Part shown: positions 28,098 through 37,006 of the stretch, one piece after another
How the letters are laid out: the number at the start of each line of letters is the position of its first letter
Position numbering within the stretch: position 1 is the first letter of the stretch
From: Bacteroidota bacterium
GTDB lineage: Bacteria > Bacteroidota > Ignavibacteria > UBA10030 > UBA8401
Length of the DNA stretch: 64,000 nt
Reading direction: 5' to 3'
Assembly: GCA_021796215.1 (NCBI GenBank)
Contig: JAJYOK010000003.1
Coordinates: forward strand, 124,001-188,000
Position numbers and translations under genes: made by a program
The notes under the pieces: generated by a model
What the model was told of the DNA's origin: nothing
Seen by the model: the letters and a program-made list of their open reading frames with translations, nothing else
Databases searched by the model: none

Positions 28098-29516
28098 CTA
28101 CTTCATCAGCATCAGTTTCGCTGTGCGCATTTGATTTCCGGATTGCAGAACACAGAAATAGACGCCGCTCGGATACGCCGCGGCGTTCCATGGAATATCA
28201 TACTGTCCCGCTTTCACATTTTGGGAAACCAGCGTCGCAATTTGCCTTCCAAGCAGATCGAACACCTTCAACGTCACGAACCCCGAAACCGGAATCTCGA
28301 ACCGTAATTGTGTCGCCGGGTTGAACGGATTCGGATAATTCGATAATGTAATATCCGATGGAATCACGCCGCTGAGCTGTGCCGCAACTTCCATCGGCAA
28401 ATACGCATTTTTCAATTGCTGAATATGATTGTATGCATCATCAATTCTGCTCTCCGCAATAACGCCTCTGTTCACCATCGCTTCCACAGTATCAATAATT
28501 TCTTCGCACAGCGAAGCGTGACTTATCTGATCAAAATTGAATATGTACAGAAGCATATCATTTCCGCCATTGATCGCGTGCTGCACGGTGGTGCTGAAAT
28601 CAAAATTCGCCGTGATCGCTTCCATGTTATACAAATCATCCGTGACAACCACGCCATTGTACCCAAGCGAATCGCGCAACAACCCTGTAATAGTATTGTA
28701 AGAAAGCGATGACGGATAAAGGCTGTCAATCTTCGCGTTAAAAAGATGTCCGACCATAACGAGATCAATTTTGTGTGCCGCAAGTAAAGTGCGGTACGGC
28801 ACGAGCTCGGAATCCGCCCACGTTGTTGTAATATCCGGCAGATTGAAATGTGAATCTGTTGCCGCGCTGCCGTGGCCGGGAAAATGTTTCAGCGTTGTGA
28901 TGATATGCTGCGCATGAAATTCATCAATAAATTGTTCGGCGTGAGCAGCAACAACGGATGGAATTGATGAGAAACTTCTGCCGTACGCGCCAATAGCAGG
29001 GCTTGACGGATTCACATCAACATCAACAACCGGTGCAAAGTTGACATTGATGCCGCATTCGCTCAGCCACGACGCCATGAGTGCGGCTTGAGCTGCCGTG
29101 GAATCAAGCGATTGAAATACACTGCCGAGTGTGTACGCCGTGTACGTTGATGCAAAACCGTTGCTTCGCTTGAGCCGTGCAACTTGTCCGCCTTCCTCAT
29201 CAATAGCAATCAACGGCGGCGTCATTGCCGCAGAACGAATTGACGCGGTCAATTGCTGAATCTGGAGCGGCGATGTGCAATTGCCTCCGAGAAAAATAAC
29301 TCCGCCGAGATTCCGCTCAGCAAGATCAACGCGAAGACTGTCATCCAGCGTTGTGCCGTTAAAACCGAGAATGATCATTTGACCGATTTTCTTGCGAAGC
29401 TGATCGTCCGCACGAGACGGCGCTGCAAATGAAATGACAAAAATTATAATGAGAAATATTTTTGTGAAAGCAAACAGTCGAATGCTGCGAAAAGAAAAGG
29501 AAGAAAAAAAGATCAT
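28098..29516 (-). CDS. Secreted glycoside hydrolase family 3 protein with T9SS sorting domain
   Basis: A 472-residue protein: signal peptide (ends AAPSRA, ~36), then a single GH3 N-terminal domain of the NagZ / beta-N-acetylglucosaminidase type. Visible motifs are IAIDEEGGQVARLKR, the KHFPGHGSAATDSH loop carrying the catalytic His-Asp pair of this subfamily, and VVTDDLYNMEAI with the nucleophile aspartate. The last ~85 residues are a T9SS sorting domain (LSNYPNPFNP...FDLLGRQIATL...AKLMLMK). NagZ in other bacteria is cytoplasmic and acts in peptidoglycan recycling; secretion here suggests it attacks external glycans or cell-wall fragments. A hairpin lies at 29536-29570 just upstream of the start. 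Confidence 0.9.
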   Translation of the reverse strand: MIFFSSFSFRSIRLFAFTKIFLIIIFVISFAAPSRADDQLRKKIGQMIILGFNGTTLDDSLRVDLAERNLGGVIFLGGNCTSPLQIQQLTASIRSAAMTPPLIAIDEEGGQVARLKRSNGFASTYTAYTLGSVFQSLDSTAAQAALMASWLSECGINVNFAPVVDVDVNPSSPAIGAYGRSFSSIPSVVAAHAEQFIDEFHAQHIITTLKHFPGHGSAATDSHFNLPDITTTWADSELVPYRTLLAAHKIDLVMVGHLFNAKIDSLYPSSLSYNTITGLLRDSLGYNGVVVTDDLYNMEAITANFDFSTTVQHAINGGNDMLLYIFNFDQISHASLCEEIIDTVEAMVNRGVIAESRIDDAYNHIQQLKNAYLPMEVAAQLSGVIPSDITLSNYPNPFNPATQLRFEIPVSGFVTLKVFDLLGRQIATLVSQNVKAGQYDIPWNAAAYPSGVYFCVLQSGNQMRTAKLMLMK

Positions 29517-29872
29517 GCAATGGTATCAATTGGGAAAGATGGCCCCCGACTCTGAGGTGGAGTCCATCTTCTAAGAAAAATTTGATGAGCTGTACGCAAT
29601 GAAGATACGCAATTTTGTCGTGGAATAAAACAGGAGAAAATAAATTAGCTATTCTCACAAAAAAGACTTATCTTGTAACAGTTGCAGATAGCAACACCCG
29701 CCTTCGGTAACTTTATTATCGGGAGCGGACATTTGAGACCCGCTCTCTGATGATTAAGAGTTACGGCAGCCTTTAGAATAGAGTATCTCCAGAAAAAACT
29801 CTCACTTCCCCGGCACGTTGTTGACCGACATCCAGCGCGTAGAGTCTCCCTATTTTTCTTAAAGGATGTTTC
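29517..29872. promoter_or_regulatory. 356-bp divergent intergenic region with two hairpins
   Basis: There is no gene. One hairpin, AAGATGG (29536-29542) with CCATCTT (29564-29570), would lie in the leader of the GH3 gene. A second pairs GAGCGG (29723-29728) with CCGCTC (29740-29745) and would lie in the long leader of the helicase gene, which also has AAAGGA before its start. Structured leaders are common for cold-inducible helicases, but no known motif was recognised. Confidence 0.35.
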
Positions 29873-31408
29873 ATGTCATTCTCCACACTTGGTCTTTCAG
29901 ACCAACTAATGCAGGCAGTTCATGCATCAGGTTATACCACGCCCACGGAAATTCAATCCCGGGCAATTCCCATTGCACTTAACGGCAAAGACCTTATTGG
30001 CCGCGCACAAACAGGAACGGGAAAAACGGCGGCATTCGTGCTGCCAATGCTTTATCATCTTTCATCAACGCCGCGCACAAACCGAACACGGGCGTTGATC
30101 CTGACACCGACGCGCGAGCTTGCGCAGCAGGTGGAAGATTCCATCACAGCGTTCGGCCGCTTTCTGCAGGTAACAAGCCTTTCAGTATACGGCGGCGTCA
30201 ATATGAACAATCAGATCAAACGACTCAGCCGCGGCGTAGATATTATTATTGCGACTCCGGGACGTTTGCTCGATCACTTACAAAGAAAAACGGCTGACCT
30301 TTCTGCCGTTGAGATTCTTGTTCTCGACGAAGCAGACCGTATGCTTGATATGGGATTCATTCATGACGTGCGCAAGATCATTTCAAAAATTCCGGTAAAC
30401 CGGCAAACAATGTTGTTTTCTGCGACAATTTCAGAAGAGATCAGAAAACTTGCCGCAACAATTCAGAAATCGCCGGAACTTATTGAAGTCGGCGAACGGC
30501 GATCGCCGGCGGAAGGCATCACGCAGCACTTCTATTCCATCCCGCAAAATAAAAAAATAAGCTTGCTGCTTCATCTTCTTGAAGCAAAATCGCTCGACAG
30601 CGTTCTTGTCTTCTCACGCACAAAGCACGGCGCCGACGCTATTGCGCGCAGGCTTGCACACAAAGGAATCTCCTCGGCTGCAATTCATTCCAACCGCTCA
30701 CAGGCACAACGCCAGCGCGCACTGGACGGATTCAAGCGGCACCATCACAAAGTGCTGGTTGCAACGGATATTGCTGCACGTGGAATTGATGTCGAAGGAA
30801 TTTCCCACGTCATCAACTTTGATGTTCCGGCGTATGCAGAAGATTACGTTCATCGCATCGGTCGAACGGGACGTGCAGATGCAACAGGCGATGCCATCAC
30901 TTTCGTTTCTCCCGCTGAACAGCTGAGCATGAAAAAAATCGAGCGATTTATTTCCAAGCGATTTGCACTGGAGCGTTTCCCCGGTTTCGATTATTCACAA
31001 GAACCTGCTGCAGGTTCCGTTGGCACTGAACGTTCCCACCGAAGCGAACACCGGAACGAGACACCCCATTCACACCGCCCGAACCGCTCTCATTCCCAAA
31101 ACGGAAATAGCGCCAGAGGCGACAATAATTTTCAACAGCGAACTGAACAAGAGGGAAGAAACAAATATCATAAGACGAAAAAAAAGGTTGCGATTCGCGT
31201 GAACCGTACCGGGCACGGCAATGAGCGCAGGGATTTTTCCAACGCTCTTGTCCGAAATGACCCATTTGGACAGAATTCCCCGAAGAAGAAAAAAATTCAC
31301 AGCCATCCACCGACGGATGCGCAGGGCAGCGATTGGGGATCGCTCGCTGACGACTCGAAAGATTTTGAGAAAGGTTTTCTCAAGAAGCTTTTCACGCGCG
31401 ATCGTTAA
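29873..31408 (+). CDS. DEAD-box ATP-dependent RNA helicase, RhlE-like
   Basis: The 511-residue protein has all helicase motifs in order: Q motif (TTPTEIQSRAIP), I AQTGTGKT, Ia PTRELAQQ, TPGRLLDH, II DEADRMLDMGF, III SAT, IV VLVFSRTKHGAD, V ATDIAARGID and VI HRIGRTGRA. The core resembles RhlE, which helps remodel RNA and ribosome precursors. The last ~135 residues are basic, rich in His/Arg/Asn, and probably bind RNA non-specifically. ATG 29873 follows AAAGGA. A strong terminator lies 29 bp after the stop, so the gene is monocistronic. Confidence 0.93.
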   Translation: MSFSTLGLSDQLMQAVHASGYTTPTEIQSRAIPIALNGKDLIGRAQTGTGKTAAFVLPMLYHLSSTPRTNRTRALILTPTRELAQQVEDSITAFGRFLQVTSLSVYGGVNMNNQIKRLSRGVDIIIATPGRLLDHLQRKTADLSAVEILVLDEADRMLDMGFIHDVRKIISKIPVNRQTMLFSATISEEIRKLAATIQKSPELIEVGERRSPAEGITQHFYSIPQNKKISLLLHLLEAKSLDSVLVFSRTKHGADAIARRLAHKGISSAAIHSNRSQAQRQRALDGFKRHHHKVLVATDIAARGIDVEGISHVINFDVPAYAEDYVHRIGRTGRADATGDAITFVSPAEQLSMKKIERFISKRFALERFPGFDYSQEPAAGSVGTERSHRSEHRNETPHSHRPNRSHSQNGNSARGDNNFQQRTEQEGRNKYHKTKKKVAIRVNRTGHGNERRDFSNALVRNDPFGQNSPKKKKIHSHPPTDAQGSDWGSLADDSKDFEKGFLKKLFTRDR

Positions 31409-31436
31409 TATAAACTTCACTTGCTGTATCAGTGTC

Positions 31437-31468
31437 AAAGTCCGCACATAGAATGGCGGACTTTTTTA
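31437..31468 (+). terminator. Rho-independent terminator of the helicase gene
   Basis: AAAGTCCGC (31437-31445) and GCGGACTTT (31456-31464) form a perfect 9-bp stem with a 10-nt loop, running into a T-rich tract to 31470. Confidence 0.88.
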
Positions 31469-31520
31469 TTGACTTTCGTACAGTGAATGAAGAAATTGTT
31501 GATGAGCGAGCAATTGTTTC

Positions 31521-33155
31521 ATGAAAAATTCAGACCAAAAATTTCAACATAGACGCCGCGGATTATTGTTTTTCCTTGCATTGTTTCTCTTGCTCCTTCG
31601 AGCATCCGGCAGCATCGAAGCCCAGGAGCATCCGAACAGTCCGGTTTTCAAAGATTACAAACCGCCAAGTCCGACAGCACTTATTAAGCCGTCAGATTTG
31701 GATTACGAACTGTGGGAAAATTTCATGCTCATCCGCAGCGCCAACTCCGGCGATGCGGCGTCGCAGCACGAACTTGGTTTGCGCTACTTTCTCGGGAAAG
31801 GATTTCCGCGCGATACAGTCCGCGCGGCGTACTGGATTCACAAATCTGCAGAACAAAAATTTCTCATTGCCGAATATAACTACGGCGTTTTTCTGAACAA
31901 CGGCTGGGGTGTTAAGTGGAATCCCTTCGAAGCGTTCAGTTATTTCGACACCGCCTCTCAGCGCGGATTGGCGGAGGCAGAATTCATGTACGGCATTTTT
32001 TTTACCGACAATCTCGCCGTTCCAAGGAATTTAGATACTGCGTATCACTGGGTGAAAAAATCTTCTATCGCAGGCTATGAGCCGGCAAAAGAAGTTCTTG
32101 CCCAGCTTGAGAAACGCGGCATTCATGAAAACAGCGACTCAACATCAGCCAATAACCTTGCTGCAGATTCCTCCGGAACTGCGGCGACTCCTTCAAAACA
32201 ACTGACTCAGCAAAAAGCCGCACCACAGGTTCTCGAGCCGGTGCTTCTCGATTTCAACAGTGACACTGCTTCGCATGTTGACGATCTCACTCTTCTTAAA
32301 GAAGCTCTGCGCGAAGGAAGCCCGGAGTTCAGAAATGCGCTCGGCATGGTAAATATTTTTGAAGACAGTTCGCAAATTGCAAATGGCGCCAAAGGCCACA
32401 CTGATTCTTCAATTCTCGCCGTCGTCCGGCGCGCCGCAGATGAAGGAAGTCCTGAAGCACAAACGGTGCTCGGCAGAATGTATGAGCGGGGAATTGGAGT
32501 GCGCAAAAATTCACTTCACGCGGCAATGGAATATATTAACGCGATCCGCCTCGATTCGCGCCGCGCTCCCGCGCTGTTATGGCGATTGATTCATACGAAA
32601 AATTTTATGGATGCGGTGACAGCAAAAACAGTGAAGAACGACCCGGAAGCAGAATATGTTCTTGCCGGGTTGACGGCAATCGGCTTCGATTATGACTTGA
32701 ACGGAACGCAGGCGTTCCAGCTTTTGCAAGCAGCGGCTGCGCAAAATTTCCTTCCGGCGATTGTGGAAACCGGCAACTGTTATTTTTCCGGACGGTGGGT
32801 AACGCAGGATAAGAAAAAAGCAATGGACATATGGAATTTTGCCGCTTCTCTCGGAAGCGAGGAAGCCCGTATCCGTTATGCCGCATCAAGCGTTGTTGCT
32901 TCTGTTGGTTCTGATGTTGACAGCCTGTCCATTGCATTTCTCGATTCGGCATCGCAGAAGGGATCAGTTCTCGCTGAAGTGGCGCTTGCATACTGTTACG
33001 AAACGGGAAGCGGTGTTGCTAAGGATACCGGAGAGGCAGTGAGATTATATCGCAGCGCCGCACAGCGCGGCAATCAATCTGCATACCGTGGCTTGCAAAG
33101 AATGTATGATGCGATCAGACCGAAGGGAAAAGAATTTCAGGTAGTAGAAGAGTAG
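31521..33155 (+). CDS. Exported Sel1-repeat (TPR-like) protein
   Basis: A 544-residue protein with a basic N-terminus and strong signal peptide (LLFFLALFLLLLRASG, cleavage near SIEAQ). At least six Sel1-like repeats follow in two blocks, e.g. ELGLRYFLGKGFPRDTVRAA, VLGRMYERGIGVRKNSLHAA and ALAYCYETGSGVAKDTGEAV. They are separated by a low-complexity Ser/Asn/Gln linker around residues 205-240. Sel1 repeats are superhelical scaffolds for protein contacts; the partner is unknown. It lies between the helicase terminator and a convergent SGNH hydrolase gene. A small 6-bp hairpin lies at 33158-33179 between the stops. Confidence 0.85.
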   Translation: MKNSDQKFQHRRRGLLFFLALFLLLLRASGSIEAQEHPNSPVFKDYKPPSPTALIKPSDLDYELWENFMLIRSANSGDAASQHELGLRYFLGKGFPRDTVRAAYWIHKSAEQKFLIAEYNYGVFLNNGWGVKWNPFEAFSYFDTASQRGLAEAEFMYGIFFTDNLAVPRNLDTAYHWVKKSSIAGYEPAKEVLAQLEKRGIHENSDSTSANNLAADSSGTAATPSKQLTQQKAAPQVLEPVLLDFNSDTASHVDDLTLLKEALREGSPEFRNALGMVNIFEDSSQIANGAKGHTDSSILAVVRRAADEGSPEAQTVLGRMYERGIGVRKNSLHAAMEYINAIRLDSRRAPALLWRLIHTKNFMDAVTAKTVKNDPEAEYVLAGLTAIGFDYDLNGTQAFQLLQAAAAQNFLPAIVETGNCYFSGRWVTQDKKKAMDIWNFAASLGSEEARIRYAASSVVASVGSDVDSLSIAFLDSASQKGSVLAEVALAYCYETGSGVAKDTGEAVRLYRSAAQRGNQSAYRGLQRMYDAIRPKGKEFQVVEE

Positions 33156-33180
33156 CCGCAACCTTCATGGCACGGTTGCA

Positions 33181-33864
33181 TCACAGTCCGTATTTCTCCA
33201 GCGCCGGTTCTAATTCTCCCCGCCACAGTTCATACCCTTTCGCATTCAGATGCACGCCGTCAAGTGTTAATTCATCTTTCAGTGTATTGTGCTCAGAGAG
33301 AACGCGGTTCAGATCAATGAAGAGAACTTTCTCTTTGCGTGCGTACTCGATCAACATTCTGTCCAATTTTTCCACTTCTATGTTTTTTTCTGCTGCCTTT
33401 TTCCACTTCGGCGAAACATAAAGCGTTGACTGAATAACAGGAATAATGTTGTGTGCGCGGAGCGAGTCTAAAATGTCGGTATAATTTTCGAAAATCTTTT
33501 CTACAGGAATATTCTCGTAAATATCGTTAATGCCTCCCATGATGAAACACAGCTTCGGATGCACATTGTACACATATTCCAGCCGATGCAAAAATCCCTG
33601 CGTCAAATCGCCGCCGATACCGCGGTTAACAATATTCGTCCGCCCCATCAACTCGTTCCAGTTTACGCCGAAGGTGATGGAATTTCCCAACATCACCACA
33701 TCCGCTTTTTCTGTTTTGTAGATAGAATACAGATCTGTTTGAATTGTGTAATTCCGGTTTCGCAGATACAGTGTGTCAGAAACAGATTGTGCAAACAAAG
33801 CACCGGCACACATACATGCCGCGAAAATTATGAAAGAAATGCGCTTCACGTGAAATGGAAACAC
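33181..33864 (-). CDS. Exported SGNH/GDSL-family esterase
   Basis: The 227-residue protein has a signal peptide (to ~26, CAGALFAQS) and the SGNH blocks: block I with the nucleophile serine as MLGNSITFG, block II glycine in RGIGGDLT, block III GGINDI with the oxyanion asparagine, and block V DGVHLN with the catalytic Asp-His. The layout matches GDSL-like lipases/acylhydrolases or sialate/carbohydrate acetylesterases, so deacetylation of external glycans is plausible. Its ATG lies one base after the stop of the dienelactone hydrolase gene, so the two genes form one transcript. Confidence 0.88.
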   Translation of the reverse strand: MFPFHVKRISFIIFAACMCAGALFAQSVSDTLYLRNRNYTIQTDLYSIYKTEKADVVMLGNSITFGVNWNELMGRTNIVNRGIGGDLTQGFLHRLEYVYNVHPKLCFIMGGINDIYENIPVEKIFENYTDILDSLRAHNIIPVIQSTLYVSPKWKKAAEKNIEVEKLDRMLIEYARKEKVLFIDLNRVLSEHNTLKDELTLDGVHLNAKGYELWRGELEPALEKYGL

Positions 33865-33865
33865 T

Positions 33866-34726
33866 TTATACTCCTAAATGTTTTTTGAGAAAAGCTAGCG
33901 CGCGGGCATTCGCATCGGCAGCGGCTTCTTTGTCGTATTTCGGATTGCTCGGATTGGCGAACGCATGAACCGCATTGTAGCTTTTCACTTCAAGATGTTT
34001 TCCGGCCGCTTTCATATTTTGTTGAAACGCATCAACAACTGCCGGCGTGATGTTTTTGTCCTGCAGTGCAAACAGTCCGAGCACATCGGCATGGAGCGTT
34101 TTTAATTTTTCTATGTTTTTCTCCGGCATGCCATAAAACATGACACAGCCGATCGCCTGCTTTCCCGCCATCAGCGACGCCTGCAGAGACCATCCCCCGC
34201 CGAAGCACCAGCCGATAGTGGCAATCTTCGCTTTCGGACCCACATGCCTGATCGCTCCTTCAATGATCGCGCGAATCCGCTCTTCGCTTGTCGTCATCAT
34301 AATTTTTCCTGCTTCATTCGGATCAGTCGCGACTTTCCCATCATATAAATCGAGCGCATAAACATTGACGTTCCCCAATTCCTTCTGCAGCTCTTCCGCC
34401 TTTTGTTTGATGTAATCGTTCAGCCCCCACCATTCCTGAAAAACAAGCAAGACTTTGTTCGTCTTCTTCGGTGAGCGGACGAAATACGCCTGTCCGTCTT
34501 TTCCGTCGCTGGTTGTGAAGGAAATCATTTTCCCGTTTTCCAGTTTACCGGTAAAAGGGGCAGGCGCTTCATGCAATGACACAAACATTGCATTCCCGCC
34601 AAGCGCCGCAAATTCTGCTGTTGCCGATGTGGTTGAACAGCAGGAAATCGTTTCCTGCGCATTGCAAACGCTGGTTGAAAATCCCATTAGGACAAACGCG
34701 AACAATAAAGCAATTGCCGTTTTCAT
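33866..34726 (-). CDS. Exported dienelactone-hydrolase-family protein
   Basis: An alpha/beta hydrolase of 286 residues with an N-terminal signal peptide (SVCNAQE). The dienelactone hydrolase core starts with VLLVFQEWWGLNDYI and has the cysteine nucleophile in IGWCFGGGWS (about residue 172), the acid in FALQDKNI and the catalytic histidine in NAVHAFANP. A Ser/Thr/Ala-rich stretch of ~60 residues separates signal and core. The family hydrolyses dienelactone in aromatic breakdown, but most exported homologues have unknown ester substrates. It is the first gene of a pair with the SGNH esterase. Confidence 0.87.
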   Translation of the reverse strand: MKTAIALLFAFVLMGFSTSVCNAQETISCCSTTSATAEFAALGGNAMFVSLHEAPAPFTGKLENGKMISFTTSDGKDGQAYFVRSPKKTNKVLLVFQEWWGLNDYIKQKAEELQKELGNVNVYALDLYDGKVATDPNEAGKIMMTTSEERIRAIIEGAIRHVGPKAKIATIGWCFGGGWSLQASLMAGKQAIGCVMFYGMPEKNIEKLKTLHADVLGLFALQDKNITPAVVDAFQQNMKAAGKHLEVKSYNAVHAFANPSNPKYDKEAAADANARALAFLKKHLGV

Positions 34727-34747
34727 ACTAGATCCTCCTCGAAAAAA

Positions 34748-34817
34748 TGGATCAATGGAATGGTGGATTAGTGGATTCTTAAAACCATTAATCCTTTATC
34801 CAGTCATCCACCGATCC
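34748..34817. repeat. TGGAT-octamer repeat array with inverted half
   Basis: Four octamers follow one another (TGGATCAA, TGGAATGG, TGGATTAG, TGGATTCT). The right half carries the same unit inverted (ATCCA-type words at 34796-34817), so the array can fold on itself. It belongs to the same family as 6059-6121 and lies between the M13 peptidase and the dienelactone hydrolase. Confidence 0.5.
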
Positions 34818-34830
34818 GTTTTTTATATTC

Positions 34831-36912
34831 TTACCAAATCTTCACTCTCAAACTGTCCGGTCGCCACATCGCATCTCCTTTCTTCACACCGAACGCACTG
34901 TAAAATTCCGGCATGTTCGACAACGGACCGATGACGCGGAATTTTGCCGGCGAATGCTCGTTGCTCTTCACCTGTGTTGCAACCGCTTCTGGCCGCTCAT
35001 TCACCATCCACGCGAGCGCGTAACCAAGGAAGAACCGCTGGCTCGGCGTTAAGCCGGCAATGATTTCGTTGTTCCTGTACTGCGATGTTTTCTTGAACGC
35101 TTCATAGCCCATAATAATTCCGCCGAGGTCGGCAATATTCTCGCCTTCCGTCAGCGCGCCGTTAATGTGCAGACTGTCAACCGCAACATAATTATCAAAC
35201 TGCTGCACAATCTTTTTCGTCCTTTCAAAAAACTTTGCGCTGTCCTCCGGCGTCCACCAATTATCAAGATTGCCTTCTGCATTGTATTTGCTTCCCTGGT
35301 CATCGAATCCATGTGTGATTTCATGCCCGAATGTCGAGCCGCCGATGATCGAATAAAGCAGTGCATCGTCCGCCATCTTCCTTTCATACCCGGGAACGAT
35401 AATGTTGCAGCCGGGAACGACAATTTCATTGTTCGAAGGATTGTAATACGCATTATACGTCTGCGGTTCCATATCCCATTCTGTCCGGTCAACCGGTTTT
35501 CCGAATTTCGAGATCATATAATTGAAATACCACCGGTTCGCATTCATCACGTTGTGAAGATACGACGTCCGGTCAACTTCCAGCGTGCTCAGGTCCTTCC
35601 ATTTATCAGGATAACCGACTTTCATAATGACCGCATCGAGTTTTTTCAGTGCCTTTTCTTTTGTCGCTTCGCTCATCCAGTCGAGCGCTTTTATCCGTTC
35701 CGCATATTCTTTCTTAATTGCATTGCCGATTTCGAGCAATTTTTCTTTTGTTCCTTTTGGCAAATATTCTTCAACATAAACCTGCCCGATGAGATCGCCG
35801 AGCGACCAATTGGTTTGCTCAACAACGCGTTTCCATCGCGGCTTCGGTTCTTCAATTCCGCGAAGCGTTGCAGAATAAAAACTGAACGATGTCATAAAAG
35901 TTTTATCATCCATGTACCGGGCAAGTCCGTTGAGAAGATGAAACTTGAGATAATTTTTCCAATCGCTGAGCGGAAATGTTGTGAAGTCGCTGTCGAGTGA
36001 AGAAAGAAATTCCGGCTGACCGATAATGACGGAATCCACATCATGCAGGCCGACGCCGTTCATAAAAACATTCCAGTCAATCTCCGGCGTTGACGAATTT
36101 AATTCTGCAAAAGAAATTTTGTTGTAATTCTTTACCGGGTCACGCGTGTCTTCCCGCTTGCGCGATGCTTTCGCAAGTGCCGTTTCCAAATTCATCAGAT
36201 TGTCCGCCGACTTCACCGCATCGGCACTGTCATCTCCCATAATTTCAAACATGTTCACGGCATATTGAACAAACTTCCCGCGGAGCATTACAGCGCGTTC
36301 GTCGGTATCAAAATAATATCTGCGGTCGGGCAAGCTCAATCCGCCTTGCGCAATAAAAACTGCATTCTTGCTGCTGATCTTATCATCCTGTCCGACACCG
36401 AATCTGAACAGCGGCGCGCCGGCAACGGTATGAACGTACGCCGCGGCTTTCATAATACCTTTCATGTCGGTAATGCCGTCAATCATTTCGAGGTCGCTTT
36501 TCAATCCGGAAATGCCATTGCGGTTGAGCGAAACGCTGTCCATGCCGGAGAAAAAGAAATTGCCGATCTTCTGTTTATTGAAAACCTCGCCGCTCTTTGG
36601 CGGGTTGCTTCCCGCCGGGGTATTTGAAATCGCTGCCGAGGATTCACAAATATTTCGCACCTGTGCGTTGATTGTATCCTGAATGATTTGCCAGATTCCG
36701 TTGCTCTGCTCGCTCGTCGGAATCGGATGTTCCTTGAACCATTTGCCGTTAGCGAAAAGAAAAAAATCATCGCCGGGATTGACCGTTGAATCAATGTGTG
36801 AAGCAAGTGCATCGGTTTGGCTTTTTGTTTCTTCTTTGGGTTGAGTGAACGAGCAGAGAAGAACGAATGCTCCGATAGCAGGAAGTAAAAAGAAAGGGAT
36901 ATGTTTTTTCAT
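34831..36912 (-). CDS. M13-family zinc metallopeptidase (neprilysin/PepO-like)
   Basis: A 693-residue peptidase from ATG 36912; GAAGGA lies 10-15 bases upstream, and a frame extension to 36975 is unlikely. The N-terminal hydrophobic segment holds a Cys (FVLLCSF) that may be lipidated, although the lipobox is imperfect. The M13 N-terminal helical domain begins PGDDFFLFANGKW. The catalytic domain has the zinc motif HEITH (about residue 527) in GSTFGHEITHGFDDQG, ENIADLGG carrying the third ligand, and an ending near KKGDAMWRPDSLRVKIW. The family degrades peptides in the periplasm or at the cell surface. Confidence 0.93.
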   Translation of the reverse strand: MKKHIPFFLLPAIGAFVLLCSFTQPKEETKSQTDALASHIDSTVNPGDDFFLFANGKWFKEHPIPTSEQSNGIWQIIQDTINAQVRNICESSAAISNTPAGSNPPKSGEVFNKQKIGNFFFSGMDSVSLNRNGISGLKSDLEMIDGITDMKGIMKAAAYVHTVAGAPLFRFGVGQDDKISSKNAVFIAQGGLSLPDRRYYFDTDERAVMLRGKFVQYAVNMFEIMGDDSADAVKSADNLMNLETALAKASRKREDTRDPVKNYNKISFAELNSSTPEIDWNVFMNGVGLHDVDSVIIGQPEFLSSLDSDFTTFPLSDWKNYLKFHLLNGLARYMDDKTFMTSFSFYSATLRGIEEPKPRWKRVVEQTNWSLGDLIGQVYVEEYLPKGTKEKLLEIGNAIKKEYAERIKALDWMSEATKEKALKKLDAVIMKVGYPDKWKDLSTLEVDRTSYLHNVMNANRWYFNYMISKFGKPVDRTEWDMEPQTYNAYYNPSNNEIVVPGCNIIVPGYERKMADDALLYSIIGGSTFGHEITHGFDDQGSKYNAEGNLDNWWTPEDSAKFFERTKKIVQQFDNYVAVDSLHINGALTEGENIADLGGIIMGYEAFKKTSQYRNNEIIAGLTPSQRFFLGYALAWMVNERPEAVATQVKSNEHSPAKFRVIGPLSNMPEFYSAFGVKKGDAMWRPDSLRVKIW

Positions 36913-37006
36913 GGCTGAAGTGTCCTTCAAAATATTAGCTGATATTAGATATAAAAAGACTGCCGTCATTCCCAAACGCTTTTGCCGGGAATGCCGCTAC
37001 CTTTGC

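Noticed and set aside
35167-36000. 277-codon plus-strand frame
   Set aside because: It is antisense to the M13 peptidase gene and its translation has no domain or bacterial protein character.
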